In this document: piece after piece, positions 16,575-25,403 of the stretch
Layout: each line of letters opens with the position of its first letter
Numbering within the stretch: the stretch's first letter is position 1
NCBI GenBank assembly: GCA_023439305.1
Contig: JAEXOO010000029.1
Span: 62,001-126,000, forward strand
DNA length: 64,000 nucleotides
Reading direction: 5' to 3'
Origin: Pseudomonadota bacterium
GTDB lineage: Bacteria; Pseudomonadota; Gammaproteobacteria; Burkholderiales; Burkholderiaceae_B
Notes under the pieces: generated by a model
The model's database searches: none
What the model saw: the letters and a program-made list of their open reading frames with translations, nothing else
What the model was told of the DNA's origin: nothing
Position numbers and translations under genes: made by a program

Positions 16575-17282
16575 CTATTGTTGCAGAATTTGCCCGGTTT
16601 GTTGTGCGCGCTCGGCGGCGCTGGAAACGCCTTCCGAAGCCGCCTTGCGATAGGAATCATTGGCCAGCATCAGTTGTACTTCGCCCATGTTCTTGCGTGC
16701 CAGAGCGTAGGCCGGGTCTGCGGTCAGCGCCATTTTCAGGGCTTCAAGCGCCATGTCCAGCTTGTCCTGGGCGATGTATTCGGCTGCCAGGTTGTTCCAA
16801 GGCTCGGGCAGTTCCGGGTAATAGGTCGTCATGTCCTGATAGATGCGGATGGCGTCGTTGTGCTGGCCATTGGCCGACAGGGCGCGCGCTTTCAGGAACA
16901 GCAGTTGTACGTCCGTGCCGGGTTCGCCGCGTTCCTGCCGCTGCTTGAGCTGATTGTCGATTGCCTGCAGAGCGTCGGCATAACGGCCTTGGGCGATCAG
17001 GCTGCTGATGCGTCGGCTGACTTCCCCGGCGCTCAAGGGCAGGGAAGTGTCCACGCTGGGCGACAGCACATCCAGTGCGCGGGCCAAACCTTTCCAGCCG
17101 CGTTCTTGCTCGCGGGGGAGATCCAGTAAGGGGTCGTTGACACGCGGAGCCGAGGAGGAGGGCGCCGGCGCGACCTGGGCGGGAGGGTGGGGCTGGGCCA
17201 GTGCGCCCTGTACGCCGCCGGCCATGAACAGGGCCAGTGCGCAGGGGGCAAGAAGCCAATTCCGTCGAGGTGTACTGAACAC
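16575..17282 (-). CDS. Exported TPR-repeat protein
   Basis: A 235-residue protein with an N-terminal signal peptide (LAPCALALFMAGGVQGALAQ), a proline/serine-rich linker and then TPR-like helical pairs. These run from about residue 85 (LIAQGRYADALQAIDNQLKQ) to 200 (NNLAAEYIAQDKLDMALEAL, MALTADPAYALARKNMGEVQ). TPR proteins are protein-binding scaffolds; the position before a cyclophilin and lpxH hints at an envelope role, which is inference. It is transcribed divergently from cysS, with a 185-bp gap between them. No precise function can be assigned. Confidence 0.78.
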   Translation of the reverse strand: MFSTPRRNWLLAPCALALFMAGGVQGALAQPHPPAQVAPAPSSSAPRVNDPLLDLPREQERGWKGLARALDVLSPSVDTSLPLSAGEVSRRISSLIAQGRYADALQAIDNQLKQRQERGEPGTDVQLLFLKARALSANGQHNDAIRIYQDMTTYYPELPEPWNNLAAEYIAQDKLDMALEALKMALTADPAYALARKNMGEVQLMLANDSYRKAASEGVSSAAERAQQTGQILQQ

Positions 17283-17467
17283 AGCGGGAGCGCCTATAAA
17301 ATCTGGCTTGGAGACCAGGAAGGTTGGTTGATTGCTGCCTTTAACGAGGTCTGCTTGCTATACTTGTCGACCATCATTCTAACCTTGCCCGTTGTCGGGC
17401 GGGAAATCCGGATCGCAGCCAGGAACCTGTCTGGCACAAGAATCCGATTTTATGACGATTACAGCCC

Positions 17468-18910
17468 ATGTTGCGCATTTATAACTCGCTGTCACGCTCC
17501 AAAGAGGCGTTCACTCCCGTTGAGCCGGGCCACGTACGCATGTATGTGTGCGGGATGACGGTGTACGACTTCTGTCACCTGGGGCATGCGCGCATGCTGG
17601 TCAGCTTCGACGTGGTGCAGCGCTGGCTGCGAGCCAGCGGTTACACGGTCAGCTACGTGCGCAACATTACCGACATCGACGACAAGATCATCCGCCGTGC
17701 GGTCGAGCGCAAGCAGCGCATGTCGGAAGTCACTGACTTTTACATTGCCGCCATGCATGCCGACGAAGCGGCCCTGGGCGTCCAAAGTCCCGATTCGGAG
17801 CCACGCGCCACTCAGCACGTACCCGATATGCTGGGCATTATTGCCAAGCTGCAGGAAAACGGTCTGGCCTACCAGTCGGATGATGGCGACGTGAATTACG
17901 CCGTGCGCCAATTCCCCGGCTATGGGAAGCTCTCGGGCCGCTCGCTGGACGACTTGCGCGCGGGCGAGCGCGTGGCGCTTAATTCCGCCAAGCGCGACCC
18001 CCTGGATTTCGTGCTGTGGAAATCGGCCAAGGAAGAAGAGCCGCCCGAGTCCAAGTGGGAATCGCCCTACGGCTTGGGACGTCCGGGCTGGCATATCGAA
18101 TGCTCGGCCATGAGCAAGGCCTTGCTGGGACTGCCTCTGGACATTCACGGCGGCGGCCCGGATCTGAAATTCCCGCATCACGAAAACGAAATCGCGCAAA
18201 CCGAAGGCGCCTTCGGCGGCCAGTTGGCCAATGTTTGGATGCATTGCGGCCCGCTCATGGTCGACTCGGAAAAAATGTCCAAATCCCTGGGTAACTTCCG
18301 GCGTATCCGCGACACCATTGCGCCGGATGGCCTGGATGACGGGCAGAGCGGCTACCAGGCCAATCCGCGCGAAGCCGAGATGGTGCGTTTTTTCATTGTT
18401 CGCAACCATTACCGTAGTCTGCAGAACTACGCGCCGGACAATCTGCTCGATGCCCAGCATTCCCTTGATCGCCTGTACCAGACCTTGCAGAACGTGCCTG
18501 CCGCCTCGGTGGAAATCGATTGGACCCAGGGCCAGGCGCAGGCTTTTGCCCAGGCCATGGACGACGACTTCAATACGGCGGGCGCCGTGGCGGTGCTGTT
18601 CGAGCTGGCCGGCCAGGCCAACCGCGACAAGGACGCGCAGGCCAGCGGCCTGATGCACGCGCTGGGCGGCGTGCTGGGGCTGCTGCAGCTTGATCCTGCT
18701 CTGTATTGGCAGTCGCCTTCGCGTTATCTGGGCAATGCGGTGGCATCCAGCCTGGATAGCCAGGCGATCGACGCGCTGGTTGTCGAGCGTACGCAGGCCA
18801 AGGCGGACCGTGACTTTGCGCGTGCGGACGCGATCCGCGATCAGCTCAAGGCGCAGGGCGTCGAACTCGAAGACCGTCCCGGCGGAGCGACGCAATGGCG
18901 CAGGGCATAG
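17468..18910 (+). CDS. cysS: Cysteinyl-tRNA synthetase
   Basis: A 480-residue class I aminoacyl-tRNA synthetase that charges tRNA-Cys. The HIGH-type motif is HLGHARMLVSFDVV, preceded by the zinc-binding VCGMTVYDFC. The other zinc ligands lie in GWHIECSAMS and the HHENEIAQTEG segment, and the signature loop is KMSKSLGNF. The C-terminal anticodon-binding part ends in RADAIRDQLKAQGVELEDRP, typical of the family. It overlaps the following glycosylase gene by 16 bp, so they are cotranscribed. Confidence 0.96.
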   Translation: MLRIYNSLSRSKEAFTPVEPGHVRMYVCGMTVYDFCHLGHARMLVSFDVVQRWLRASGYTVSYVRNITDIDDKIIRRAVERKQRMSEVTDFYIAAMHADEAALGVQSPDSEPRATQHVPDMLGIIAKLQENGLAYQSDDGDVNYAVRQFPGYGKLSGRSLDDLRAGERVALNSAKRDPLDFVLWKSAKEEEPPESKWESPYGLGRPGWHIECSAMSKALLGLPLDIHGGGPDLKFPHHENEIAQTEGAFGGQLANVWMHCGPLMVDSEKMSKSLGNFRRIRDTIAPDGLDDGQSGYQANPREAEMVRFFIVRNHYRSLQNYAPDNLLDAQHSLDRLYQTLQNVPAASVEIDWTQGQAQAFAQAMDDDFNTAGAVAVLFELAGQANRDKDAQASGLMHALGGVLGLLQLDPALYWQSPSRYLGNAVASSLDSQAIDALVVERTQAKADRDFARADAIRDQLKAQGVELEDRPGGATQWRRA

Positions 18911-19566
18911 CCGGTTCCCTGGCCGGTCCACAGGTGCGCCTGGTGGGCAAGCCGGATTACTGGGACGAAGCCTGCGCCCAGCTCATGAAGCGCGACCGCA
19001 TCCTGCGCAAGCTCATCCCTCAGCATGGCGAGCAATGGCTGCAACACCGGGCGCCGGCCTTTATGACACTGGCGCGCTCCATCGTGGGGCAGCAGGTTGC
19101 GCTGCGCACGGCTGATCAACTCTGGCAGCGTCTGCTCGAGCGCTGCGGTCAGCCTCTGTCGCCCGCGGCCTTGCTGGCGCTCAGTCCGGACGACTTGCGC
19201 GGCCTGGGTCTGCCCAAACGCAAGGTAGAATACATCCACGATTTGGCCTCTCACTTCGATGCCCGTAAAATCGACCCCCAAGCCTGGCAATCTTTGCCGG
19301 ACGAAGCCGTGGTCGCGGACCTGTGCGCCATTCGTGGCGTAGGCCGCTGGACCGCCGAAATGTTTCTGATTTTCAACTTGCACAGGCCCAATGTCCTGCC
19401 TCTGGACGATGCGGGCCTGCTCAAGGCTATTTCCCAGCACTATTTCAGTGGCGAGCCGGTCTCCCGGTTCGAAGCGCGCGAAGTGGCCCAGGCCTGGGCA
19501 CCGTGGTGTACGGTGGCTACCTGGTATCTGTGGCGCAGTCTGAACACGGTTGCTGTACGATATTAA
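18895..19566 (+). CDS. alkA: DNA-3-methyladenine glycosylase II (AlkA-type)
   Basis: A 223-residue helix-hairpin-helix base-excision glycosylase that removes alkylated purines. The SIVGQQVALRTADQLWQRL segment, the LRGLGLPKRKVEYIHDLA region, the hairpin CAIRGVGRWTAEMFLIFNL and the catalytic aspartate in NVLPLDDAGLLKAI are visible. It lacks the N-terminal Ada-like beta domain of E. coli AlkA, as in many compact homologues. Its start lies inside the end of cysS, and accA begins 26 bp later, so the three genes form one operon. Confidence 0.92.
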   Translation: MAQGIAGSLAGPQVRLVGKPDYWDEACAQLMKRDRILRKLIPQHGEQWLQHRAPAFMTLARSIVGQQVALRTADQLWQRLLERCGQPLSPAALLALSPDDLRGLGLPKRKVEYIHDLASHFDARKIDPQAWQSLPDEAVVADLCAIRGVGRWTAEMFLIFNLHRPNVLPLDDAGLLKAISQHYFSGEPVSRFEAREVAQAWAPWCTVATWYLWRSLNTVAVRY

Positions 19567-19592
19567 ATTAGGCCCAAACTTAAGACCCAACA

Positions 19593-20558
19593 ATGCGAAA
19601 TACATTCCTGGAATTTGAGCAGCCTCTGGCCGAGCTCGAAGGCAAGATCGAAGAGCTCCGCTACGTGCAGTCTGATTCCGCTGTGGATATTTCAGAAGAG
19701 CTGAGCCGTCTGCAACAAAAAAGCCAGACGCTGGCCAAGAATATCTACGCCAAGCTTACGCCCTGGCAGACAGCCTTGGTCGCTCGCCACCCCCAGCGTC
19801 CCTATACCCTGGACTACGTGCGCGAGATTTTCTCGGATTTCCACGAGCTGCATGGCGATCGCATGTATGCGGACGACCTGGCCATCATCGGCGGGCTGGC
19901 GCGCTTCAACGGTACGCCCTGCATGATCATCGGCCACCAGAAGGGCCGTGACACCAAGGAGCGCGCCCGCCGCAATTTCGGCATGCCGCGTCCCGAAGGC
20001 TACCGCAAGGCTCTGCGCCTGATGCGCCTGGCCGAAAAATTCGGCATCCCCGTCTTCACCTTCGTGGATACCCCGGGCGCTTATCCGGGCATCGGCGCTG
20101 AAGAGCGCGGTCAGTCCGAAGCCATCGGCCATAATCTGTATGCCATGGCCAAGCTGCGCGTGCCCATCATCTCGACCATCATCGGCGAAGGCGGTTCGGG
20201 CGGGGCTCTGGCCATTGCCGTGGGCGATGTGGTGTCCATGCTGCAATATTCCACCTACGCCGTGATTTCGCCTGAAGGCTGCGCGTCCATCCTCTGGCGC
20301 AGCGCCGACAAGGCGCCGGTCGCCGCCGAGGCGCTGGCGATCACCGCTCCGCGTCTGAAAGAGCTGGGCCTGGTGGACCGCGTCATCAATGAACCCGTCG
20401 GCGGCGCCCATCGCGACCCGACCATGATGGCGCGCCAGTTGGGCCGCGCTCTGGCCGACGCATTGCGTCAGGTGTCGGGGTTGTCTACCGAACAGTTGCT
20501 GGATCAGCGCATGGAACGCCTGTTGGCGTATGGCCGATTCCAGGAAGTTCGTGCCTGA
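19593..20558 (+). CDS. accA: Acetyl-CoA carboxylase carboxyltransferase subunit alpha
   Basis: A 321-residue crotonase-fold subunit that, with AccD, transfers CO2 from carboxybiotin to acetyl-CoA to make malonyl-CoA for fatty acid synthesis. The start NTFLEFEQPLAELEGKIEEL, the CoA-binding GMPRPEGYRKALRLMRLAEK, FVDTPGAYPGIGAEERGQSE and IIGEGGSGGALAIAVGD are all standard. Length and motifs are complete. It belongs to the cysS-alkA-accA-tilS run. Confidence 0.97.
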   Translation: MRNTFLEFEQPLAELEGKIEELRYVQSDSAVDISEELSRLQQKSQTLAKNIYAKLTPWQTALVARHPQRPYTLDYVREIFSDFHELHGDRMYADDLAIIGGLARFNGTPCMIIGHQKGRDTKERARRNFGMPRPEGYRKALRLMRLAEKFGIPVFTFVDTPGAYPGIGAEERGQSEAIGHNLYAMAKLRVPIISTIIGEGGSGGALAIAVGDVVSMLQYSTYAVISPEGCASILWRSADKAPVAAEALAITAPRLKELGLVDRVINEPVGGAHRDPTMMARQLGRALADALRQVSGLSTEQLLDQRMERLLAYGRFQEVRA

Positions 20559-21699
20559 TCCTACAGGCGCGCATCCGTCCCGCCGCTCCCGGCGGGGCGA
20601 TCGTTCTTCAGCCGCTGGCGGATCCGCCTGTCGGCCAAGCAGCTCCGGTTCTCAGGCCGGAGTTTTGCATTGCGACTGGCCCGATCTGGCCGGATTCGAG
20701 CCGTCTGTGTGCTTGCAGCAGGCTTTGGCGCGGAATCTGGCCTTCAAGCGCGGTCAACGCCTTGGTTTGGGACTGAGCGGCGGTGCTGACTCCGCCATGC
20801 TGGCGGTGCATGCTCATCTCTGGGCAATCAGCCGTGGAATCGAGCTTCATTTCTTTCATGTGCACCATGGTCTGCAAGCCATGGCCGATCAGTGGCAAGA
20901 GACTGTGCATGAACTGGCGCGCCGACTGCATCGGCCGTGCCACAGCCTGAGGGCGCAGGTGCGCCCTGAAAAGCTCAGTGCGGATGGCATGGAGTCCGCC
21001 GCGCGCGATGCTCGTTACCAGGCGTTGGCACAGATGGCGGATTTCGTTGGCGTGCAGGATATTCTGCTGGCGCACCACCAGGATGATCAAGCGGAAACGG
21101 TCTTGCTGCGGCTCTTGCGCGGCGCAGGGCCGACGGGGCTGGGCGCCATGGCGCCCAGCCTGGCGCGCGATGGCCTGACCTATTGGCGGCCCTGGCTGGA
21201 GCAGCCGCGCGTGACGATCCTGGGGGACAGCGAACGATTCACCGCCGCTACGGGCTGGGCTGCCGTGCAGGACCCTACGAATGCGCATCCCGACTACACC
21301 CGTGGAGCGCTGCGGGAATTGCTGACGCCAGCGCTGAATGCGCGCTGGCCGGGCTGGCAATCGGTTTTGCAACGTCAGGCGCGGCTGAGTCGCGAAACCC
21401 GTGATGTGCTGGAGAGTGTCGCCCGCCAGGACTTGCAAGCGCTGGAACTGGGCGATGATGGACGCAGTTTCAGCCTGGCGGCCTGGCGCAGGCTGGAGCC
21501 GGCCCGTCAAAGTCTGGCGATTCGTCATTGGCTGCAGGGGCAGGGCGCCGGCATGCCCACCGAGGCGCGGCTGGCCGAGCTGATGCGCCAATTGCGAGGC
21601 CTGCACGCCCTGGGCCACGACAGACAACTGCAACTGAAACACGGCCCCTGGCTGATCCGCTGCGTCCGCGGCCGCGTCATCCTCGACACGGATCGATAG
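20530..21699 (+). CDS. tilS: tRNA(Ile)-lysidine synthetase
   Basis: Encodes the PP-loop ATPase that converts C34 of the minor tRNA-Ile(CAU) to lysidine, needed to read AUA. The ATP-binding loop LGLSGGADSAMLAVHAHLW is present, followed by FFHVHHGL, LAHHQDDQAETVLLRLLRG, RPWLEQPR and DPTNAHPDYTRGALREL, and then a shortened C-terminal domain. The ATG given overlaps accA by 29 bp and adds ~45 Arg/Ser-rich residues unlike the family. A hairpin (CCCGCCG/CGGCGGG at 20579-20596) also falls in that stretch, so the true start may lie downstream, before HCDWPDLAGFEP or CLQQALARNL. Confidence 0.9.
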   Translation: MADSRKFVPDPTGAHPSRRSRRGDRSSAAGGSACRPSSSGSQAGVLHCDWPDLAGFEPSVCLQQALARNLAFKRGQRLGLGLSGGADSAMLAVHAHLWAISRGIELHFFHVHHGLQAMADQWQETVHELARRLHRPCHSLRAQVRPEKLSADGMESAARDARYQALAQMADFVGVQDILLAHHQDDQAETVLLRLLRGAGPTGLGAMAPSLARDGLTYWRPWLEQPRVTILGDSERFTAATGWAAVQDPTNAHPDYTRGALRELLTPALNARWPGWQSVLQRQARLSRETRDVLESVARQDLQALELGDDGRSFSLAAWRRLEPARQSLAIRHWLQGQGAGMPTEARLAELMRQLRGLHALGHDRQLQLKHGPWLIRCVRGRVILDTDR

Positions 21700-21856
21700 C
21701 CGGGATCGATCTGTGCAGCGTGGGGAGGCATTTGTCTTTTTGGCTTGTTTTTTTTACGGCTTATCCCGCTGGATCCAAACGTAATAGCAGAAAGTCGTTA
21801 AAATAGATCGTTTTTCTGTCTATTCCAGACATTAGCCCTTTGATGCAGAGTAAAAG

Positions 21857-23110
21857 ATGTCCCTGATCGTACATAAATATGGCGGCACGTCGATGGGCTC
21901 GATCGAGCGCATCCAGAATGTGGCGCGTCGGGTTGCCAAGTGGCATGCAGCAGGTCACCAGGTCGTTGTGGTTCCGTCGGCCATGTCCGGCGAAACCAAT
22001 CGGCTGCTGGGCCTGGCCAAAGAGCTCAGTCCTCAGCCCGACCCCCGTGAACTCGACATGCTGGCCGCAACCGGCGAGCAGGCCAGCAGCGCCTTGCTGG
22101 CGATGGCTCTGGCTGCGCAAGGCGTGCCCGCTCGCAGCTATGCCGGTTGGCAGGTGCCCGTGCGCACCGACAACTCCTACACGCGTGCGCGCATCCGCTC
22201 CATTGATGACACCCGTATCCGTCAGGATCTGGACGCCGGCCGCGTGGTCATCGTGACGGGTTTCCAGGGTGTGGACGAAGAAGGCAACATCACGACCTTG
22301 GGCCGCGGCGGCTCCGATACCTCGGCGGTGGCCGTGGCGGCGGCCATGAAGGCGGCCGAATGCCTGATCTATACCGATGTGGATGGTGTTTACACGACCG
22401 ATCCCCGCGTCGTTCCCGAAGCGCGCCGCATGAAAGTGGTGTCGTTCGAGGAAATGCTGGAAATGGCCTCCCTGGGCTCCAAGGTGCTGCAGATCCGTTC
22501 GGTGGAGTTCGCCGGCAAGTACCAGGTTCCCGTTCGCGTGCTGTCCTCGCTGACAGACCCCCTGATTCCGCTCGAAGAAGAAATGTCTTCGGGCACGCTG
22601 ATTACTTTCGAGGAAGATCAAAAAATGGAAGCTGCCGTTGTTTCGGGCATCGCCTTCAGCCGTGATGAAGCCAAGTTCACCCTGCGCGCCGTACCCGATA
22701 CACCCGGCGTGGCCTACTCGATCCTGGGCCCCATCGCCGCGGCCAATATTGAAGTGGACATGATTCTGCAGAACCTGTCGGTGCAGGGCACCACGGACTT
22801 CTCCTTTACCGTCAGCCGCAACGACGCGCTGCGCACCCACGATCTGCTGACCCAACAGGTCGGTCCTGCCGTGGGCGCGGGTGAAATCGTTTTTGACGAA
22901 GCCGTCTGCAAGGTTTCCATTGTCGGCATCGGCATGCGCAACCACGCTGGCGTCGCCAGCTCCATGTTCCGCGCCCTGTCGCAAGAAGGGATCAACATCC
23001 AGATGATCAGCACCAGCGAGATCAAAACGTCGGTGGTGATCGCGGACAAATACATGGAATTGGCCGTGCGTGCACTGCACAAGACCTTCGAGCTGGATCA
23101 GGAAAAATAA
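21857..23110 (+). CDS. lysC: Aspartate kinase
   Basis: A 417-residue aspartokinase that phosphorylates aspartate at the head of the lysine, threonine and methionine pathway. The N-terminal KYGGTSMGSIERIQNVA and the GFQGVDEEGNITTLGRGGSD segment define the kinase domain. The C-terminal third holds two ACT domains (FTLRAVPDTPGVAYSILGPI, and VSIVGIGMRNHAGVASSMFR) that bind the feedback amino acids. An internal ATG around the ACT region might yield a separate beta subunit, as in some bacteria, but no strong ribosome-binding site proves it here. tRNA-Ser follows. Confidence 0.96.
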   Translation: MSLIVHKYGGTSMGSIERIQNVARRVAKWHAAGHQVVVVPSAMSGETNRLLGLAKELSPQPDPRELDMLAATGEQASSALLAMALAAQGVPARSYAGWQVPVRTDNSYTRARIRSIDDTRIRQDLDAGRVVIVTGFQGVDEEGNITTLGRGGSDTSAVAVAAAMKAAECLIYTDVDGVYTTDPRVVPEARRMKVVSFEEMLEMASLGSKVLQIRSVEFAGKYQVPVRVLSSLTDPLIPLEEEMSSGTLITFEEDQKMEAAVVSGIAFSRDEAKFTLRAVPDTPGVAYSILGPIAAANIEVDMILQNLSVQGTTDFSFTVSRNDALRTHDLLTQQVGPAVGAGEIVFDEAVCKVSIVGIGMRNHAGVASSMFRALSQEGINIQMISTSEIKTSVVIADKYMELAVRALHKTFELDQEK

Positions 23111-23123
23111 TTCATTTCGCTAT

Positions 23124-23152
23124 TTGCATTGGTTTTTTTTAAATGCTATAGT
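23124..23152 (+). promoter_or_regulatory. Promoter of tRNA-Ser
   Basis: TTGCAT, a 17-bp spacer and TATAGT lie just before the tRNA gene, giving a start about 10 bp upstream of its 5' end. The spacing is optimal for sigma-70. Confidence 0.65.
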
Positions 23153-23170
23153 AGCGTCTTTCCTAGAGTT

Positions 23171-23263
23171 GGAGACGTGGCCGAGAGGTTGAAGGTACTC
23201 CCCTGCTAAGGGAGCATACGGCTTATACCCGTATCGAGGGTTCGAATCCCTCCGTCTCCGCCA
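23171..23263 (+). tRNA. tRNA-Ser (anticodon GCT)
   Basis: A 93-nt tRNA that includes an encoded CCA. The acceptor stem pairs GGAGACG with CGTCTCC and has discriminator G. The anticodon loop CTGCTAA gives GCT, reading AGC/AGU serine codons. The long variable arm (CATACGGCTTATACCCGTATCG region) and the T loop GGTTCGAATCC are typical of serine tRNAs. It has its own promoter and terminator. Confidence 0.97.
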
Positions 23264-23283
23264 GCTTGGTCTTCGGACCGGAC

Positions 23284-23320
23284 AAAAACCCGCTAAGTTG
23301 CTTAGCGGGTTTTTTGTTTT
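23284..23320 (+). terminator. Terminator of tRNA-Ser
   Basis: Hairpin AAAACCCGCTAAG / CTTAGCGGGTTTT with loop TTG, followed by more T, 21 bp after the tRNA. Confidence 0.93.
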
Positions 23321-23563
23321 TGGGCGCAGCGGCCGGCTTTCTTTAAAGAATCAAATTGTGTCGCAGCGGCGCCGGCCTCGGAAGTCCTCATCCGCCTGTG
23401 TTTGAGGCTGTTAAGCGTCACTTTCCGATGGCTGGGAGAACGTATTGTTAATCAATGTTGATTCTGAAGCAGCTTCATACAACCGTTGTGACAGCTCTGA
23501 TTACAATTGGGTGGAAGCTTTTTTTGCCGCGCAGGGTGACGGCGTTACCATTCAGAGCAAGCA

Positions 23564-24124
23564 ATGATTCGAAAAATACTGCGGATTTGTGGTTTTGCCT
23601 TGTTCAGCCTGCCTTTGATGGCGGCCTCGCCGAACGTTGAGCTCGATGACAAGGCGGTCATCCGCTATGTGCAGAGCCTGGACCAGATGTTGCCGCTGTT
23701 GCAGGCGGTGGATCGCAGTGGGCAGGCCTGGATCGAGGGCTTGCCCGAGGGGGTTCCCGGCGCGCTGTATATAGGACAAGTCGAACGGGGTTCCGACCTT
23801 TACCAACAGATGAATCACAAGGTGCAGGAGCACGGATTCGCCAATGTGGACCAGTGGGCCCGAATCGGCGACCGGATATTGCTGACACGCCTGTATATCC
23901 AGGAGCAGGAGGAGCTCGACCAGTTGTATGACCATCTGGATGAGCTGGAGCAGAACCTGCTGAACAATACGCGCCAGTATTCCACGGCGGAGCTGGAGCA
24001 GATCATGCGCACCTTCCAGGACAGCAAGAATCACATCTTGATGCTTGTTTCCACGCGTGGGGATGTGCCCCAGGTGCAGCCTCATCTCGCCGAACTGAAT
24101 GCGGCCTTGTCCTCATTCGAATAA
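23564..24124 (+). CDS. Exported protein of unknown function
   Basis: A 186-residue protein with a clear signal peptide (IRKILRICGFALFSLPLMAA). The mature part is mostly helical and acidic, with heptad-like stretches (IQEQEELDQLYDHLDELEQN, and QYSTAELEQIMRTFQDSKNH) suggesting a coiled-coil or helical bundle. No motif of a known family could be recognised. The 240 bp upstream, after the tRNA terminator, holds no other gene. It stands alone; the next gene is a tiny membrane protein 160 bp on. Confidence 0.7.
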   Translation: MIRKILRICGFALFSLPLMAASPNVELDDKAVIRYVQSLDQMLPLLQAVDRSGQAWIEGLPEGVPGALYIGQVERGSDLYQQMNHKVQEHGFANVDQWARIGDRILLTRLYIQEQEELDQLYDHLDELEQNLLNNTRQYSTAELEQIMRTFQDSKNHILMLVSTRGDVPQVQPHLAELNAALSSFE

Positions 24125-24285
24125 GCGCACAGAAGAATCCCTGATCGCCCGGTTTCGCCTTGAGTCGGGCTGATATGTGTTCAAAAAGAGCCTGTTGACA
24201 TGTTTTGACGCTTTTTTTCCGCGTCGTTGCGCTGGTATCGGGGATAATTGCCCACTGTTTCAAATCATGTGGAAGAGAAAGCGCC

Positions 24286-24423
24286 ATGCGGATGATTTTG
24301 ATAGTGGTGGGGGCGGCCGTACTGGCCTACCTGATCGTGAAGGGGGTGCGCCAGGTGATGCTGGAACGCCGTCGGGCCCAAGGCCCTACGTCATTGCCTC
24401 GTGATGGTGAGCGTGATGAGTAA
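24286..24423 (+). CDS. Small single-span membrane protein
   Basis: A 45-residue protein that is almost all one membrane helix (ILIVVGAAVLAYLIVKGVRQ) followed by a basic and then acidic tail. The ATG is preceded by GGAAGAG at a suitable distance. Its last codons overlap the start of the SPFH gene, so the two are probably translated together. It could be an accessory subunit of the SPFH complex, which is inference from the overlap. Confidence 0.6.
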   Translation: MRMILIVVGAAVLAYLIVKGVRQVMLERRRAQGPTSLPRDGERDE

Positions 24424-25333
24424 TGATAAAAACCCCCTGATTTCTAAAGGCAAAGCAATGGCAGGCTCGGTATCCACAGGCTCTAAAGGGCTCAAGTTTC
24501 TGGCGGCAGTGGTCGTCGTTTTCCTGCTTTTGCTGGTGGCCTCGATGGGTTCGTTCCTGCAGGTGGATCAGGGCGAGCGCGGCGTGGTGCTGCGCAACGG
24601 CAAGCTGGTTCGGGTGGCCGAACCCGGTCTGGATTTCAAGGTGCCTTTTTTCGATACCGTGCGCAAAATTTCCGTGCGCGACCACACGGTGCGCATGCAG
24701 CTGGAAGCTTACAGTTTTGACCAGCAGTCCGCCTCCATGATTGCATCCGTGACGTACCGGGTGCCCGAAACCGACGTGGCCCAGCTGTACTCGGAGTACG
24801 GTTCGCTCGAAACGCTGGAGGCCCGCTTGCTGGAGCGCAAGGCCCTGGATGTGATCAAGAACGTATTCGGCAAGTACACGGCCGCACAGTCCATTCAGAA
24901 TCGGGAAAAGTTGGGCGCCGACATCAATGAAGCCATGCGCATCTCTTTGGAGAGTTCGCCCTTGCAGATGATGGGCGTGCAGGTGGAAGAGGTCTCGTTC
25001 TCGCAAGCCTACGAGCAGTCGATTGAGAACCGTATGCTGGCCCAGGTGCAGATCGAGACCACGCGCCAGCAGAAGGAGACCGCTTCCATTCAGGCCGAGA
25101 TCAAAGTGGTGCAGGCCGAAGCCGAAGCCCGTGCTCAGCGTGAGCGCTACATTGCCGAGGCCGAGGGCATCAAGCTGCGCGGTGAAGCCGAGGCGGCGGC
25201 CATTCAGGCCAAGGCGCAGGCTCTGGCTCAGAACACCAATCTGGTCAATCTGAATGCCGTTGAGAAGTGGGATGGCAAGCTGCCGGAAAGCCTGGTGCCG
25301 GGCTCGGCCCTGCCATTCATCGGCCTGCGCTGA
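24416..25333 (+). CDS. SPFH/Band 7 (prohibitin/HflC-like) membrane protein
   Basis: About 305 residues. One N-terminal membrane helix (FLAAVVVVFLLLLVASMGSF) is followed by an SPFH domain starting VDQGERGVVLRNGKLVRVAEPG, then a long charged coiled coil (RQQKETASIQAEIKVVQAEA, EARAQRERYIAEAEGIKLRG). Such proteins form ring scaffolds that hold or regulate membrane proteases such as FtsH. It resembles HflC or prohibitin, but no hflK partner is adjacent. The ATG at 24416 (MSNDKN) overlaps the small membrane gene; another ATG lies 15 bp upstream. A long hairpin terminator follows. Confidence 0.85.
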   Translation: MSNDKNPLISKGKAMAGSVSTGSKGLKFLAAVVVVFLLLLVASMGSFLQVDQGERGVVLRNGKLVRVAEPGLDFKVPFFDTVRKISVRDHTVRMQLEAYSFDQQSASMIASVTYRVPETDVAQLYSEYGSLETLEARLLERKALDVIKNVFGKYTAAQSIQNREKLGADINEAMRISLESSPLQMMGVQVEEVSFSQAYEQSIENRMLAQVQIETTRQQKETASIQAEIKVVQAEAEARAQRERYIAEAEGIKLRGEAEAAAIQAKAQALAQNTNLVNLNAVEKWDGKLPESLVPGSALPFIGLR

Positions 25334-25355
25334 TCGTAACGCCGGTCTTTGACAG

Positions 25356-25403
25356 TCCGGCCGTTCGCCCCCTGTATAAGGATGGCGAGCGGCCGGATTT
25401 TTA
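25356..25403 (+). terminator. Terminator after the SPFH gene
   Basis: A 14-bp nearly perfect stem (TCCGGCCGTTCGCC with GGCGAGCGGCCGGA, one internal mismatch) around a 14-nt loop is followed by TTTTTATT. It ends at the stop codon of the convergent chemoreceptor gene. Confidence 0.85.

Noticed and set aside
17492..18931. 479-residue minus-strand frame opposite cysS
   Set aside because: cysS on the plus strand has complete synthetase motifs; the antisense frame has none.
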